The translations under genes were made by a program, and so were the position numbers. This document shows, piece by piece, positions 54,663-63,905 of a stretch of 64,000 nt of DNA (positions within the stretch are counted from its first letter, which is position 1; each line of letters begins with the position of its first letter). Source of the stretch: Acinetobacter sp. ANC 3929 (lineage in GTDB: Bacteria; Pseudomonadota; Gammaproteobacteria; Pseudomonadales; Moraxellaceae); NCBI RefSeq assembly GCF_000369405.1, contig NZ_KB850000.1, positions 948,373-1,012,372 on the forward strand, written 5' to 3'. The notes beneath the pieces were generated by a model, which worked only from the letters and a program-made list of their open reading frames with translations, did no database searches and was not told the origin of the DNA.

Positions 54663-56912
54663 TTATGGATTCACAACCTGTAAATCCAATCCTGCTGAAT
54701 TTGCAAGTTCAGTAAAGGTCGGGAAACTGGTCGCAACTGTTTCTGTACCATGAATGGTAATGTCACCCGAAGTACGCAAACCAGCCATACTAAAACTCAT
54801 GGCAATACGATGGTCGTGATGTGATTCAATTTCACCACCCCCGAAGATCGCTGACCAGTCACCAGATTTGCCTTTACCTTCGATGATGATGCCATCTTCA
54901 GTTGGCGTACAGTCGATGCCCATGATCTTCAAACCATCAGCCATCACTTGAATACGGTCAGACTCTTTGACACGAAGCTCAGCAGCGCCTGTCAATACGG
55001 TTTGACCTTCTGCACATGCAGCAGCAATAAATAATGCAGGGAATTCATCAATGGCTAAAGGCACTTGATCTTCAGGCATATGAATGCCTTTCAGTGTTCT
55101 TGAACCTTTGATATGAATATCTGCAATCGGTTCACCGCCTGCAATACGTTCATTCTCAACCGTCAGGTCAGCGCCCATTTGCTTGAGGATTTCGATCACG
55201 CCTGTACGGGTTGGGTTGATCCCCACCGCTTCCAGTACCACATCAGCACCTTCAGTAATCGCAGCACCCACCATAAAGAATGCAGCTGATGAAATATCCG
55301 AAGGCACTTGAATATCTGTACCAACTAATTTACCACCACCTACAAGCGAGATCTTATTTCCTTCAGTTTTCACATCATAACCAAAGGCACGCAACATACG
55401 TTCAGTATGATCACGCGTCGGCTCAGGTTCCGTCACTGAAGTTTCACCAGCAGCCCATAAGCCTGCCAATAAAATACCTGATTTGACCTGAGCAGAAGCC
55501 ATCGGTAAATCGTATTGAATCCCTTTGAGTGCTTGACTACCTGTGATACTCACTGGTGGCGTACCTTTCTCACCCGTGGTTTGGATAAGTGCACCCATTT
55601 CACGAAGCGGTTTGGCAATACGCTCCATTGGGCGTTTAGACAATGAGGCATCGCCAGTCATTACAGAATCAAATTTTTGTGCAGAAAGCATACCCGATAG
55701 CAAACGCATACTGGTACCCGAGTTACCCATATACAATGCACTTGCTGGTGCTTTTAAGCCATGCATACCAACACCGTGAATCGTGACTTCACCATTCTTA
55801 GGTCCTTCGATGCTCACGCCCATATCACGGAAAGCTTGCAAAGTTGCGAGTGCATCTTCACCTTCCAAAAAGCCTGTCACATGGGTCGTACCTTCTGCAA
55901 TCGCACCAAACATGATTGAGCGATGTGACACAGATTTGTCACCTGGTACAGTGAATTTACCTGTAAATGTTTTCTTTCCCGGTAAAATGGTAAATTGCTG
56001 TGTCACCTTGTTTTTCTCCATCAAAGGTTTTTTGGCTAACATATGATTAAAATGTTGGCGTGCTGCTTGCGCGTGGCCAAGTAGCCCCATCAACGCTTGC
56101 GAATCTTCCTGTTCAATCAATTTTTTCAAAACCGACAATTGCTGCTCAAAGCCATTTACAGCATTCAAAATTGCAGTTTTGTTGGCAAAGAAAATATCAT
56201 GCCACATCTGTGGGTCACTGGCTGCAATCCGAGAGAAGTCTCGAAAACCACCTGCAGCATAGCGAAAAATATCTAAATTATCTTCACGATTAGCCAGTTG
56301 CTCAACTAGATTGAATGCCATCAAATGCGGTAAATGACTGGTATGTGCCAACACTTCATCATGTTTAGCAACATCCATACAAATCACTTCGGCTTTTGCC
56401 TCAGACCAAAGCTGAATCAGTTTTTCAACTGCCCACTCCGCACTGGTCGGAAGTGGCGTCAAAATCACTTTATGATTAACGAATAGATCCACTTTACCTG
56501 CATGTACACCTGTATGCTCAGCACCTGCAATCGGATGTCCTGGCACGAAACCAACAGGTAGATCTTCGCCAAATACCGCCTTAGCTGCGTCCACAACATT
56601 GCCTTTGGTGCTGCCCACATCGGTAATAATGACATTGTCTGCAAGATAAGGTTTAATCTGTTCAAGTACTTTTTGCGTTGCACGAACGGGTAAGGCTAAA
56701 ACAATTAAATCTGCATCCTGAACTGCTTCTTCAGGCGTTGCATAACCGTGTTGAATAAGACCGAGTGCCTTGGCATCTTCTAATGTTTTTTTCGAGCGTG
56801 TTGAAGCCACAATTTGAGATGCAAGTTGTTCTGCTATAATCACACGAGCGAGACTCGATCCAATCAGTCCAAGCCCAATAAATGCAACTTTCTTAAATAA
56901 TGGTTGAGACAT
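54663..56912 (-). CDS. aroA: Fused prephenate dehydrogenase / 5-enolpyruvylshikimate-3-phosphate synthase
   Basis: Bifunctional protein of about 749 residues. Residues 1 to about 300 are TyrA (NAD motif VAFIGLGLIGSSLARVI; HPIAGAEHTG), making 4-hydroxyphenylpyruvate for tyrosine. From about 315 on it is AroA (TVPGDKSVSHRSIMFGAIAEG; GNSGTSMRLLSG), making EPSP, the glyphosate target. This fusion is typical of Acinetobacter and relatives. The ATG at 56912 is the true start; an open frame further upstream reads through an intergenic repeat. pheA lies just upstream. Confidence 0.93.
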   Translation of the reverse strand: MSQPLFKKVAFIGLGLIGSSLARVIIAEQLASQIVASTRSKKTLEDAKALGLIQHGYATPEEAVQDADLIVLALPVRATQKVLEQIKPYLADNVIITDVGSTKGNVVDAAKAVFGEDLPVGFVPGHPIAGAEHTGVHAGKVDLFVNHKVILTPLPTSAEWAVEKLIQLWSEAKAEVICMDVAKHDEVLAHTSHLPHLMAFNLVEQLANREDNLDIFRYAAGGFRDFSRIAASDPQMWHDIFFANKTAILNAVNGFEQQLSVLKKLIEQEDSQALMGLLGHAQAARQHFNHMLAKKPLMEKNKVTQQFTILPGKKTFTGKFTVPGDKSVSHRSIMFGAIAEGTTHVTGFLEGEDALATLQAFRDMGVSIEGPKNGEVTIHGVGMHGLKAPASALYMGNSGTSMRLLSGMLSAQKFDSVMTGDASLSKRPMERIAKPLREMGALIQTTGEKGTPPVSITGSQALKGIQYDLPMASAQVKSGILLAGLWAAGETSVTEPEPTRDHTERMLRAFGYDVKTEGNKISLVGGGKLVGTDIQVPSDISSAAFFMVGAAITEGADVVLEAVGINPTRTGVIEILKQMGADLTVENERIAGGEPIADIHIKGSRTLKGIHMPEDQVPLAIDEFPALFIAAACAEGQTVLTGAAELRVKESDRIQVMADGLKIMGIDCTPTEDGIIIEGKGKSGDWSAIFGGGEIESHHDHRIAMSFSMAGLRTSGDITIHGTETVATSFPTFTELANSAGLDLQVVNP

Positions 56913-56933
56913 AAAACATATTTGCCTATGTAA

Positions 56934-57021
56934 AAATCTCCCCTGAGAAGCACCCCGCTTCGTAAGGTCTTTATAAAGAGGGGGAACTCCTCCCTTTTTA
57001 AAGGGAGGCTGGGAGGGATTC
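56934..57021. repeat. Intergenic repeat element between pheA and tyrA-aroA
   Basis: The ends are roughly inverted (AAATCTCCCC and GGGAGGGATT). Inside is a perfect hairpin CCTCCCTTT-TT-AAAGGGAGG at 56989-57008 and a degenerate GAGGGGGAACTCCTCC segment. Read in one frame it gives NPSQPPFKKGG, a peptide often seen where this bacterial repeat is wrongly translated. It fills most of the 127-bp gap. Confidence 0.75.
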
Positions 57022-57039
57022 AAAATACAATAAATAGAC

Positions 57040-58149
57040 CTATAAAACAGCGATTGGATATGAGCCGAGTACACGTAATTCTTTGACCATTGGACGGATC
57101 TCTTCCAATGCAGCCGCAACATTTTCCTGACCGATATGTCCTTCTAAATCGATAAAGAATACATAAGCCCATTTTTCAGGTAATGCTGGACGCGTTTCAA
57201 TACTGGTCAAGCTGATTTGATGCTTGGCAAACGGTGCAAGAATTTCCAATAAAGCACCTGCACGATCATGTGCAGAGATCAATAACGACGTCTTGTCATT
57301 ACCGCTTTGAGGAATCTTCTCACGACCAATCACAAGAAAACGCGTTGTATTTTCAGGATTATCTTCAATATTGCTATGTAAAATTTCAAGGTTATACATG
57401 CTTGCCGCAATATCAGATGCAATCGCAGCAGAATGCCATTCGTTACGAATACGACGTGCCGCTTCTGCATTTGAGTTTAGTGCAACACGTTCAACCCCTG
57501 GATAATGTGCATCTAACCATTTACGGCATTGAGCCAAGGTTTGCTGGTGCGCATAAATCTGCTTAATACTGTCTTTACGGGTATTTTCAGAAACAAGGAA
57601 TTGATGGTGAATACGAAGTTCAACTTCACCAATCACATTGACTGTCGATGATTTAAAGCAGTCCAGTGTATGGTTGACTATCCCTTCAGATGAATTTTCG
57701 ACTGGAACAACACCATAATGTGCACTGCCCGCTTCAACTTCACGGAACACTTCATCAATGGTTGGTAATGGACGTACCACAGCATCTTTACCAAAATGCT
57801 TTAATACAGCCGAATGCGTATAGGTGCCTTCTGGCCCTAAGAATGCAATGCTTTGTGGAGCTTCAAGTGCCAAACATGCGGACATGATTTCACGGAATAA
57901 ACGCGCCATAGTTGCATCAGACAAAGGCCCCTGATTACGCTCCATGACCTTACGTAGCACTTGCGCTTCACGTTCTGGGCGATAAAACAGTGGATTCTCT
58001 TCAGATGCAAATTTCGCTTTAGCTACAGCCTCTGCCAGCGTTGCGCGACGGTTGAGTAACTCTTGGATTTGTTGATCAACACTATCAATATCGTTACGAA
58101 TTTGGTCTAAATTAAGTGAATTCGATGTGTTTTGTCCATCGTTTACCAT
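57040..58149 (-). CDS. pheA: Bifunctional chorismate mutase/prephenate dehydratase (P-protein)
   Basis: About 369 residues from the ATG at 58149 (GAGG upstream). Residues 10-95 form the chorismate mutase domain (LDQIRNDIDSVDQQIQELLNRRATLAEAVAKAK). Prephenate dehydratase follows (IAFLGPEGTYTHSA; the TRF motif in NTTRFLVIG), then an ACT domain with SIETRPALPEKW for phenylalanine feedback. It makes phenylpyruvate and sits upstream of tyrA-aroA, joining the phenylalanine and tyrosine branches. Confidence 0.94.
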   Translation of the reverse strand: MVNDGQNTSNSLNLDQIRNDIDSVDQQIQELLNRRATLAEAVAKAKFASEENPLFYRPEREAQVLRKVMERNQGPLSDATMARLFREIMSACLALEAPQSIAFLGPEGTYTHSAVLKHFGKDAVVRPLPTIDEVFREVEAGSAHYGVVPVENSSEGIVNHTLDCFKSSTVNVIGEVELRIHHQFLVSENTRKDSIKQIYAHQQTLAQCRKWLDAHYPGVERVALNSNAEAARRIRNEWHSAAIASDIAASMYNLEILHSNIEDNPENTTRFLVIGREKIPQSGNDKTSLLISAHDRAGALLEILAPFAKHQISLTSIETRPALPEKWAYVFFIDLEGHIGQENVAAALEEIRPMVKELRVLGSYPIAVL

Positions 58150-58285
58150 TGAATGCAGCCTCAGCAAAATCATCTATAAGAATCGATTACAATTCGTCTG
58201 TGAATTGATTATCCGACCTAGTATAACAACACTTTAAGCTATTAAACACGCTGAGTTTTAACTCTTTTTATTAACAAACTTTATT

Positions 58286-58304
58286 GATAATGATTTTCAT
58301 TATA
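58286..58304 (+). promoter_or_regulatory. Fur box upstream of the esterase gene
   Basis: GATAATGATTTTCATTATA matches 16 of 19 positions of the Fur consensus GATAATGATAATCATTATC. It ends 18 bp before the esterase ATG, over the likely promoter, so the gene should be repressed when iron is plentiful. Confidence 0.75.
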
Positions 58305-58322
58305 TATTTCTAAAAAATTTCA

Positions 58323-59288
58323 ATGCTTGCGAATAAACCCATGCTTAAACAATTTGGTATTTTGACTTTTTCTCTGTTCATGACTACACCATTGGTCTTT
58401 GCCCAGCCAAACACTTCCAGTACAAACAAGCCGCCGTTAAAAGCACAAACAAATATTCAGCAAAGCTTTGAAATAAAGTCAAAATATACCAAACATGATT
58501 ATTTGATTCAGATTTCCATTCCTGAGGGTGAAGCACCGAGTGAAGGTTTCCCAGTATTGTATGTACTCGATGGCAATGCTGCTTTTGATAGTGCGGCCAA
58601 TATCGCCAAATCGGTTGGTGGTGGTGCGAATCGTTTGGGTTTGAGCCCTGTCGCCATTGTCGCTATTGGCTACCCGCAGCAAAACAGTTTTGATGTAGCA
58701 AAACGGGCTTTAGACTACACGCCTAAAGCATCGGCTGAGTTTCAAAAACAAGCCAAATACACCTATGGCGGTGCAGATCAATTCATTCAATTTATTGAAA
58801 AAGAACTCAAGCCAGCCATTCATGCAAAAATCAAGGTCAATCCACAGCAACAAAGCCTGTTTGGACATTCCTTCGGTGGGCTGTTTGTTCTACATACTTT
58901 TTTTAGCCAACCACAAATGTTCCAACGTTATATCGCTGCCAGCCCTTCACTGTGGTTTGACAACTATGCCCTATTAAACCGACAGGCTGATTGGTTAAAG
59001 AATCAAAATAAGACTCAAAATATCATGCTGATGACCACAGTGGGTACGCATGAGCATGGTCGAGGCCCAACACCAGACGCTGAATCTTTACAAAAGCAGA
59101 ATGATTTCTATCAAAATTTTAATCAGCAAGGTTCAAAACAGTTCTTATTTTGGAATTATCGACATCCTGCTGAGCAGCATCTCACCAATATGTATGCCAG
59201 CTTACCGAAGGCCATTATGTTGGCAGGTTGTCAGCCTCAAAGTTGTTCAAATCTATTTGATGAACCCGCTCAACAAAGTGCTGAATAA
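58323..59288 (+). CDS. Secreted alpha/beta hydrolase of the siderophore esterase (Fes/IroE) group
   Basis: A 321-residue hydrolase with a signal peptide (MLKQFGILTFSLFMTTPLVFAQP; start at codon 1 or at the ATG at 58341). VLYVLDGNAAFD near residue 80 and the nucleophile GHSFGGLFVLH near residue 182 fit the putative esterase family with IroE and Fes. The late HPAEQHLTNM would supply the His. With a Fur box in front, a role in freeing iron from a catecholate or similar siderophore in the periplasm is likely. No siderophore genes lie nearby, so the substrate is open. Confidence 0.8.
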   Translation: MLANKPMLKQFGILTFSLFMTTPLVFAQPNTSSTNKPPLKAQTNIQQSFEIKSKYTKHDYLIQISIPEGEAPSEGFPVLYVLDGNAAFDSAANIAKSVGGGANRLGLSPVAIVAIGYPQQNSFDVAKRALDYTPKASAEFQKQAKYTYGGADQFIQFIEKELKPAIHAKIKVNPQQQSLFGHSFGGLFVLHTFFSQPQMFQRYIAASPSLWFDNYALLNRQADWLKNQNKTQNIMLMTTVGTHEHGRGPTPDAESLQKQNDFYQNFNQQGSKQFLFWNYRHPAEQHLTNMYASLPKAIMLAGCQPQSCSNLFDEPAQQSAE

Positions 59289-59393
59289 ATACAGCTAAAT
59301 TTAGGCGGACTATTCGTACCGCTTAAATTTAGACCTTTCAGTAAAATAGATTGGTTATACTGCGAGAAGATGTCATAACAACAGTAAAATACA

Positions 59394-60017
59394 ATGCATA
59401 AAATTTTCAGCTTTGGCTTACTGAGCTTGATCAGTATCAGTTTAACAGCATGTGGTGGTTGCCCATTGATTGCGGGTTGCAATGGTACCGATCGCTCACC
59501 TTATTTTATCAGTCCTGTAAGTAGTCATGCTCGCGGAATTCCTGTCCCTCCACAAACCAAGTTCACCTATCAATCACAGCACTTTAGGCAGACCCATCAG
59601 CAAAGCCATGCTTTAAAAGAACAAAACTTAACAGGCATCGCCTTTCCTGAAAATACCGCAATCCTTTGGGGAGGTATGCCCGTTGAGCGGTTTATTCAGT
59701 TTTCAAATCCCGAAATGAAAGGATTTTCTGTCTACCCTGCTATAGGGTTTAAATCAGAACAATCGAATGCGTTTCTAAATTTATGGAAAAGCTGTGAAAG
59801 TGACTTAAGTATTTACTTAAAGAATCCAAATGATTGGTCATTTAATCCCTCCAATATGCAAATACGAGGCTGTGGCCGCTATCAACAACGCAGTGAATAT
59901 ATGGAAGATAATTTTCGGCAAAATGAAGCCGATGAATTTCTACGCAAGATCAATCAAGCCTTACAGCAATTGCCTAAACAACACAGCTATCCTGTCATTC
60001 AACAACCGAGTAAATAG
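59394..60017 (+). CDS. Putative lipoprotein of unknown function
   Basis: A 207-residue protein starting MHKIFSFGLLSLISISLTACGGCPLIAGCNG, with lipobox LTAC, so it is lipid-anchored. The body is soluble with ILWGGMPVERFIQFSNPEMKGFSVYPAIGF in the middle. No family is recognised. It lies 105 bp after the esterase; no separate promoter is obvious, and iron control is not shown for it. Confidence 0.7.
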   Translation: MHKIFSFGLLSLISISLTACGGCPLIAGCNGTDRSPYFISPVSSHARGIPVPPQTKFTYQSQHFRQTHQQSHALKEQNLTGIAFPENTAILWGGMPVERFIQFSNPEMKGFSVYPAIGFKSEQSNAFLNLWKSCESDLSIYLKNPNDWSFNPSNMQIRGCGRYQQRSEYMEDNFRQNEADEFLRKINQALQQLPKQHSYPVIQQPSK

Positions 60018-60022
60018 TGAAA

Positions 60023-60058
60023 ACAAAACAGCCTGCTTAAAAGCAGGCTGTTTTGTTA
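60023..60058. terminator. Terminator between lipoprotein and acyl-CoA dehydrogenase genes
   Basis: Stem AACAAAACAGCCTGCTT/AAGCAGGCTGTTTTGTT with a small loop. It lies between convergent genes and can serve both. Confidence 0.85.
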
Positions 60059-60069
60059 GATAATACCAA

Positions 60070-61215
60070 TTAAGCTTTACCGATAATGCCACGTGCCACA
60101 ATTTCTTTCATAATTTCGTTGGTACCGCCGTAAATACGCTGAATACGTGCATCAACAAAGAAACGTGAAATTGGATATTCAGTCATATAACCGTAGCCAC
60201 CAAATAATTGAAGCAAATTATCTGCAACTTTCATTTGCATATCGCTACTAAAGCTCTTCAATGCAGCGGCAGTTTCAACATCCAATTTGCCTTCATTATA
60301 TAAAGCTACGTTTTGATTATAGAAAGCGGCTGTTGCTAATTCATCAATCTTCGCTTGTGCCAATACAAAGCGTGTATTTTGGAATTGAGAAATTGACTGA
60401 CCAAAGGCTTGACGCTCTTTTACATATTGCGTCGTAATATCAATCGCACCACGAATCGCACCTAAAGCAGTAGATGCAATCGCCGTACGTTCACGTGGAA
60501 GTTCTTGCATCAAATAAGCAAAACCTTGCCCTGCTTGACCCAACAATTGATCTTTAGGGACTTTGACATTATCAAAGAACAATTCTGATGTATCTTGAGA
60601 ATGTAAGCCAATTTTGTCGAGGTTAGTGCCCTTTTTAAAACCTTCTAAGTGCGTATCCACCAACATGAGTGACACACCTTTAGCACGTGCTTGCGGATCT
60701 GTTTTAACGGCAAGAACCACGAGATCAGCATGCTGACCATTTGAAATAAAGGTCTTTGAACCATTTAACAGATAATGATCATCTTGCAGGATGGCACTGG
60801 TACGCATTGCTTGTAAATCTGAGCCTGCACCCGGTTCAGTCATACCAATCGCACCAACCACTTCACCAGACACCATTTTTGGCAACCAGTACTGTTTTTG
60901 TTCTTCTGTCGCAATGTGCTGGATATAAGGAGCCGCGATTTCAGAGTGGCATGAAATTGCCGTCGATAATGCACAGTAACCTGCGCGTGCTGACTCTTCA
61001 ACCAACATCAATGAATAATGGGTTGACACGCCATAACCACCGTATTCTTCTGGTACATCAACACACAAGAATCCGTTTTCGCCCAATGCACTCCAAACTG
61101 AACGTGGCATGATGCCTTCACGTTCCCATTGATCGTAATGCGGTGCGATCTGCTCGCTCATAAAGCGTTTAAAGTTATCACGGAAGAGTTCTAAATCTGA
61201 ATCATAAGCTAACAT
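60070..61215 (-). CDS. Acyl-CoA dehydrogenase
   Basis: FAD-dependent acyl-CoA dehydrogenase of about 381 residues. IGMTEPGAGSDLQAMRTSA is the substrate/FAD signature, and the C-terminal QRIYGGTNEIMKEIVARGI carries the catalytic base region. FQNTRFVLAQAK and LQLFGGYGYM are also typical. It oxidises acyl-CoA at C2-C3; chain length or branched-chain specificity cannot be told. It stands alone, with no beta-oxidation partners next to it. Either of two adjacent ATGs may be the start. Confidence 0.92.
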   Translation of the reverse strand: MLAYDSDLELFRDNFKRFMSEQIAPHYDQWEREGIMPRSVWSALGENGFLCVDVPEEYGGYGVSTHYSLMLVEESARAGYCALSTAISCHSEIAAPYIQHIATEEQKQYWLPKMVSGEVVGAIGMTEPGAGSDLQAMRTSAILQDDHYLLNGSKTFISNGQHADLVVLAVKTDPQARAKGVSLMLVDTHLEGFKKGTNLDKIGLHSQDTSELFFDNVKVPKDQLLGQAGQGFAYLMQELPRERTAIASTALGAIRGAIDITTQYVKERQAFGQSISQFQNTRFVLAQAKIDELATAAFYNQNVALYNEGKLDVETAAALKSFSSDMQMKVADNLLQLFGGYGYMTEYPISRFFVDARIQRIYGGTNEIMKEIVARGIIGKA

Positions 61216-61462
61216 CATTATTTCCTTTCGCTTTCATTGTTCTTAAAAATTTGTTCGCAGTCATGCTAATAACTTTTAGATCGGATGTCATGTCCCGTTT
61301 ACATCAAATCACTAGACTGATTCGGTCAATAATTTTGTTTGCATCGTCCATCTTTAAACCACAACCGCTTACTCATTAATCAGCCTCTCTTATTTTTTAC
61401 GCTAAATAAGTCAATTTTATGTCATATTAATTTTATTCTTTGCGACTACCTCAAATACGACC

Positions 61463-62458
61463 ATGAACACTAAACGTAATATTTATAAGACCGTAGAACA
61501 TCCGTTTGCTCAATATGTTCGTATTTTAGGTAAGGGCAAAACAGGTTCTCGTTCGCTCAGTTATGAAGAAGCCTATCAAGCATTTAGCATGATTTTAAAA
61601 GGTGAAGTACTAGATGTGCAATTAGGTGCATTCTTAATGCTACTTCGCGTGAAAGAAGAATCAGTTGATGAACTTGCAGGTTTTGTACAAGCCACCCGTG
61701 ACCAACTTAATTTCCAGCCACTTAAAGTTGATCTTGACTGGTCTTCTTACGCGGGCAAACGTAAACACTACCCTTGGTTTTTATTGGCTGCACTGACTTT
61801 AGCTCATCATGGTTACAAGATTGTAATGCATGGTGCATCTGGCCATACCATTAACCGTGTTTATACGGAACAAGTTCTCCAATATTTAGGTTATTCGATT
61901 TGCCAAAATGAGCAAGAGGTTCGTGAACAGCTTGAACAGCATAATTTTGCCTATCTTCCTCTTGAAGCCATCTCACCAATTTTAAGCGAGTTAATCTCAC
62001 TGAGAAATGTGATGGGATTACGTTCTCCGATTCATACCTTGGCACGCTTGATTAATCCATTTAATGCCAAAGCAACCTTACAAGCAATTTTCCACCCTGC
62101 TTATCGAACATCACACCAGCAAACTGCTTTCCGTTTGGGGTATCAAAATAGTGCTGTGATTAAGGGTGAAGGTGGTGAATTTGAACGTAATCCTGATGCC
62201 AAAACTTTAATCTGTGGGATTAAAAATGGTGAGTTATATGAACATGAACTACCAAAATTGACACCAGACCGTAGCCCGATTGAAGAAGAGCTTGATCTTG
62301 CAGTCTTTAAAGCGGTTTGGTTGGGTGAACAAACGCATGAATATGGAGAAATGGCAGTGATCGAAACAATGGGGATCGCACTATATACCATGGGTGTGGT
62401 TAGTAGCTATGATGATGCAATGAATAAAGCCAAATCGTTGTGGAATAGTCGTTTCTAA
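61463..62458 (+). CDS. ybiB: YbiB/TrpD2-like glycosyl transferase family protein
   Basis: A 331-residue protein with the anthranilate phosphoribosyltransferase fold. The N-terminal helical domain has LSYEEAYQAFSMILKGEVLDVQLGAFLMLLRVKEESVDELAGF. The core has IVMHGASGHTINRVY in place of the usual glycine-rich PRPP loop. E. coli YbiB binds DNA and is LexA-controlled, and lacks TrpD activity. No LexA box was recognised upstream here. Confidence 0.85.
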   Translation: MNTKRNIYKTVEHPFAQYVRILGKGKTGSRSLSYEEAYQAFSMILKGEVLDVQLGAFLMLLRVKEESVDELAGFVQATRDQLNFQPLKVDLDWSSYAGKRKHYPWFLLAALTLAHHGYKIVMHGASGHTINRVYTEQVLQYLGYSICQNEQEVREQLEQHNFAYLPLEAISPILSELISLRNVMGLRSPIHTLARLINPFNAKATLQAIFHPAYRTSHQQTAFRLGYQNSAVIKGEGGEFERNPDAKTLICGIKNGELYEHELPKLTPDRSPIEEELDLAVFKAVWLGEQTHEYGEMAVIETMGIALYTMGVVSSYDDAMNKAKSLWNSRF

Positions 62459-62462
62459 TCAA

Positions 62463-62499
62463 AAATAACCCAAGATTATTTATATAACCTTGGGTTATT
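62463..62499. terminator. Terminator after the YbiB-like gene
   Basis: Stem AATAACCCAAG/CTTGGGTTATT with a 14-nt A+T-rich loop and a T-run, 5 bp after the stop. It also faces the end of the convergent lipoprotein gene. Confidence 0.75.
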
Positions 62500-62530
62500 T
62501 GCTAAATATAAAAATTGATAAAATTAGAGT

Positions 62531-62887
62531 TTATTCACTTATTATAAAATCATAAGTTTTACTTAACTCATCATCACCTTTACTATAAAAACCTGTAGAA
62601 ATTTCAATAGAAAACTTTCCAGAATATTTCGGAGTATCTTTTATACTGATATTATTATACCCATCGAGCTCATTGCTAGGTTCAATCACAATACGAATAT
62701 TATTTGGAAGGTTTGTTTTTAGATGAAAATATTTATCCTCTACTTTACCCCCTGTAATTATTAAGCTCTGCTGATATGGTTGCCCTACTCTAGCATTAGG
62801 CAACTCGTTAGGCTCTATTTTATACCCTTTACTACAACCCATCAAAAGAGCAATAGAAATAAGTACATAAGCAATACTTATCTTCAT
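62531..62887 (-). CDS. Small lipoprotein, paralogue 1
   Basis: About 118 residues starting MKISIAYVLISIALLMGCSKG, with lipobox LMGC. The mature part reads ARVGQPYQQSLIITGGKV, then LPNNIRIVIEPSNE, and DTPKYSGKFSIEISTGFYS, resembling an Ig-like putative domain (He_PIG-like). The next upstream gene (62931-63290) has the same layout: PVGKVGTPYFAEI, VESNVD, and GIPKRSGIYKINISG. The two are diverged tandem duplicates. Function unknown; they follow a gene broken by an insertion sequence. Confidence 0.65.
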   Translation of the reverse strand: MKISIAYVLISIALLMGCSKGYKIEPNELPNARVGQPYQQSLIITGGKVEDKYFHLKTNLPNNIRIVIEPSNELDGYNNISIKDTPKYSGKFSIEISTGFYSKGDDELSKTYDFIISE

Positions 62888-62930
62888 CATTTATTTGACA
62901 ATCACTTCATCCATTTTATACATGATTTTT

Positions 62931-63290
62931 CTAGTCCTCAATTTTTAAAACAAAATCCTTATTAAAGTCTTTCAATCCATCCCTAACAGTCCCAGAAATA
63001 TTTATTTTATAAATACCAGATCTTTTGGGTATCCCTTTAATTATTGTCAAAGCATGAGGGGCGAACTCTTTTTCTCCTTGATCTGATGAAACAACTAAAC
63101 CACTTTTTTGATCTACATTCGACTCTACAAGAAAAGTGTCCTCAATCACACGATACTCTTTCATTTTTATTTCTGCAAAATAAGGTGTTCCAACTTTCCC
63201 TACTGGAATTTCTTTTGTCAAAAAAACATCATTGTTTACATTAGAACAACCTAATAGAAATAAAAATGTTAGTGCTACAAATTTCTTCAT
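62931..63290 (-). CDS. Small lipoprotein, paralogue 2
   Basis: A 119-residue protein starting MKKFVALTFLFLLGCSNVN, with lipobox LLGC. It shares length, lipobox, a VGTPYFAE segment and the KRSGIYKINISG strand with the next gene downstream. Its start abuts the stop of the truncated gene upstream, so it belongs to the same transcript. Tandem lipoproteins behind a larger gene can be immunity proteins for a periplasm-acting toxin, but that is speculative here. Confidence 0.65.
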   Translation of the reverse strand: MKKFVALTFLFLLGCSNVNNDVFLTKEIPVGKVGTPYFAEIKMKEYRVIEDTFLVESNVDQKSGLVVSSDQGEKEFAPHALTIIKGIPKRSGIYKINISGTVRDGLKDFNKDFVLKIED

Positions 63291-63905
63291 CTATTTTAAC
63301 TCTCTTTTTACAACAATAATGGCCCAAATAAACCGACTCAAAGTCTTTAAGCTAACAGATTTAATTCTATCCTGCTTACCCCAGTTAAAACATGTAGCAT
63401 TAACGATAGTATCATCAGAGGTAAGTTTATTAACAACCCCTGTGTCTGTCTTTAAATCTGAGTTAATTACAATATAATGTGAAGGGCCAATTGCTACAGA
63501 AGGTAGATCTGAGCCACCTTGAGTTATAGCTCCAACAGTTAATAAAACATAATAATAATCTTGTGATGGATAAGATGAAAGACTTCTCAAGACATCAAGC
63601 CAATCAACATTTCTTGGAACCTTTTGTCGAATAAAACTTTGGTATAAAGGAACACTATATCCTATCGAAGAAAACCAATTTTTTATTTCATCTGGCATTG
63701 TAAATGCTGTTAAACCATTTAGTTTATCTGATATCCATCCAACCGCTTCTGCTTGATTATACTTTGTAACCGAATTAGAGCTATCTCTTAAACTTCCCAT
63801 TGTAATCCAGTCAACAGCAGATATTCTTGCAACTTCTTTATCATCATAAAAATTATGAACCAGACGTGCACCTTTTAGATCAGGCTTTATACTTAGCCTT
63901 CCAAT
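63291..63905 (-). pseudogene. Gene truncated at its 5' end by an insertion sequence
   Basis: The remnant of about 204 residues begins IGRLSIKPDLKGARLVHNFYDD and goes on VDWITMGSLRDSSN, GPSHYIVINSDL and CFNWGKQD. The open frame extends to 63935, but its first codons (CNKA) come from the inverted repeat of the insertion sequence. The N-terminal part of the gene is therefore lost from this side. The late His (SHYIVI) and following NWG recall cysteine-peptidase-like folds, but no catalytic Cys is placed with confidence. Function unknown. Confidence 0.65.

Noticed and set aside
56913..57122. 70-residue N-terminal extension of TyrA-AroA
   Set aside because: It reads through an intergenic repeat and overlaps the end of pheA, and TyrA homologues start at MSQP.
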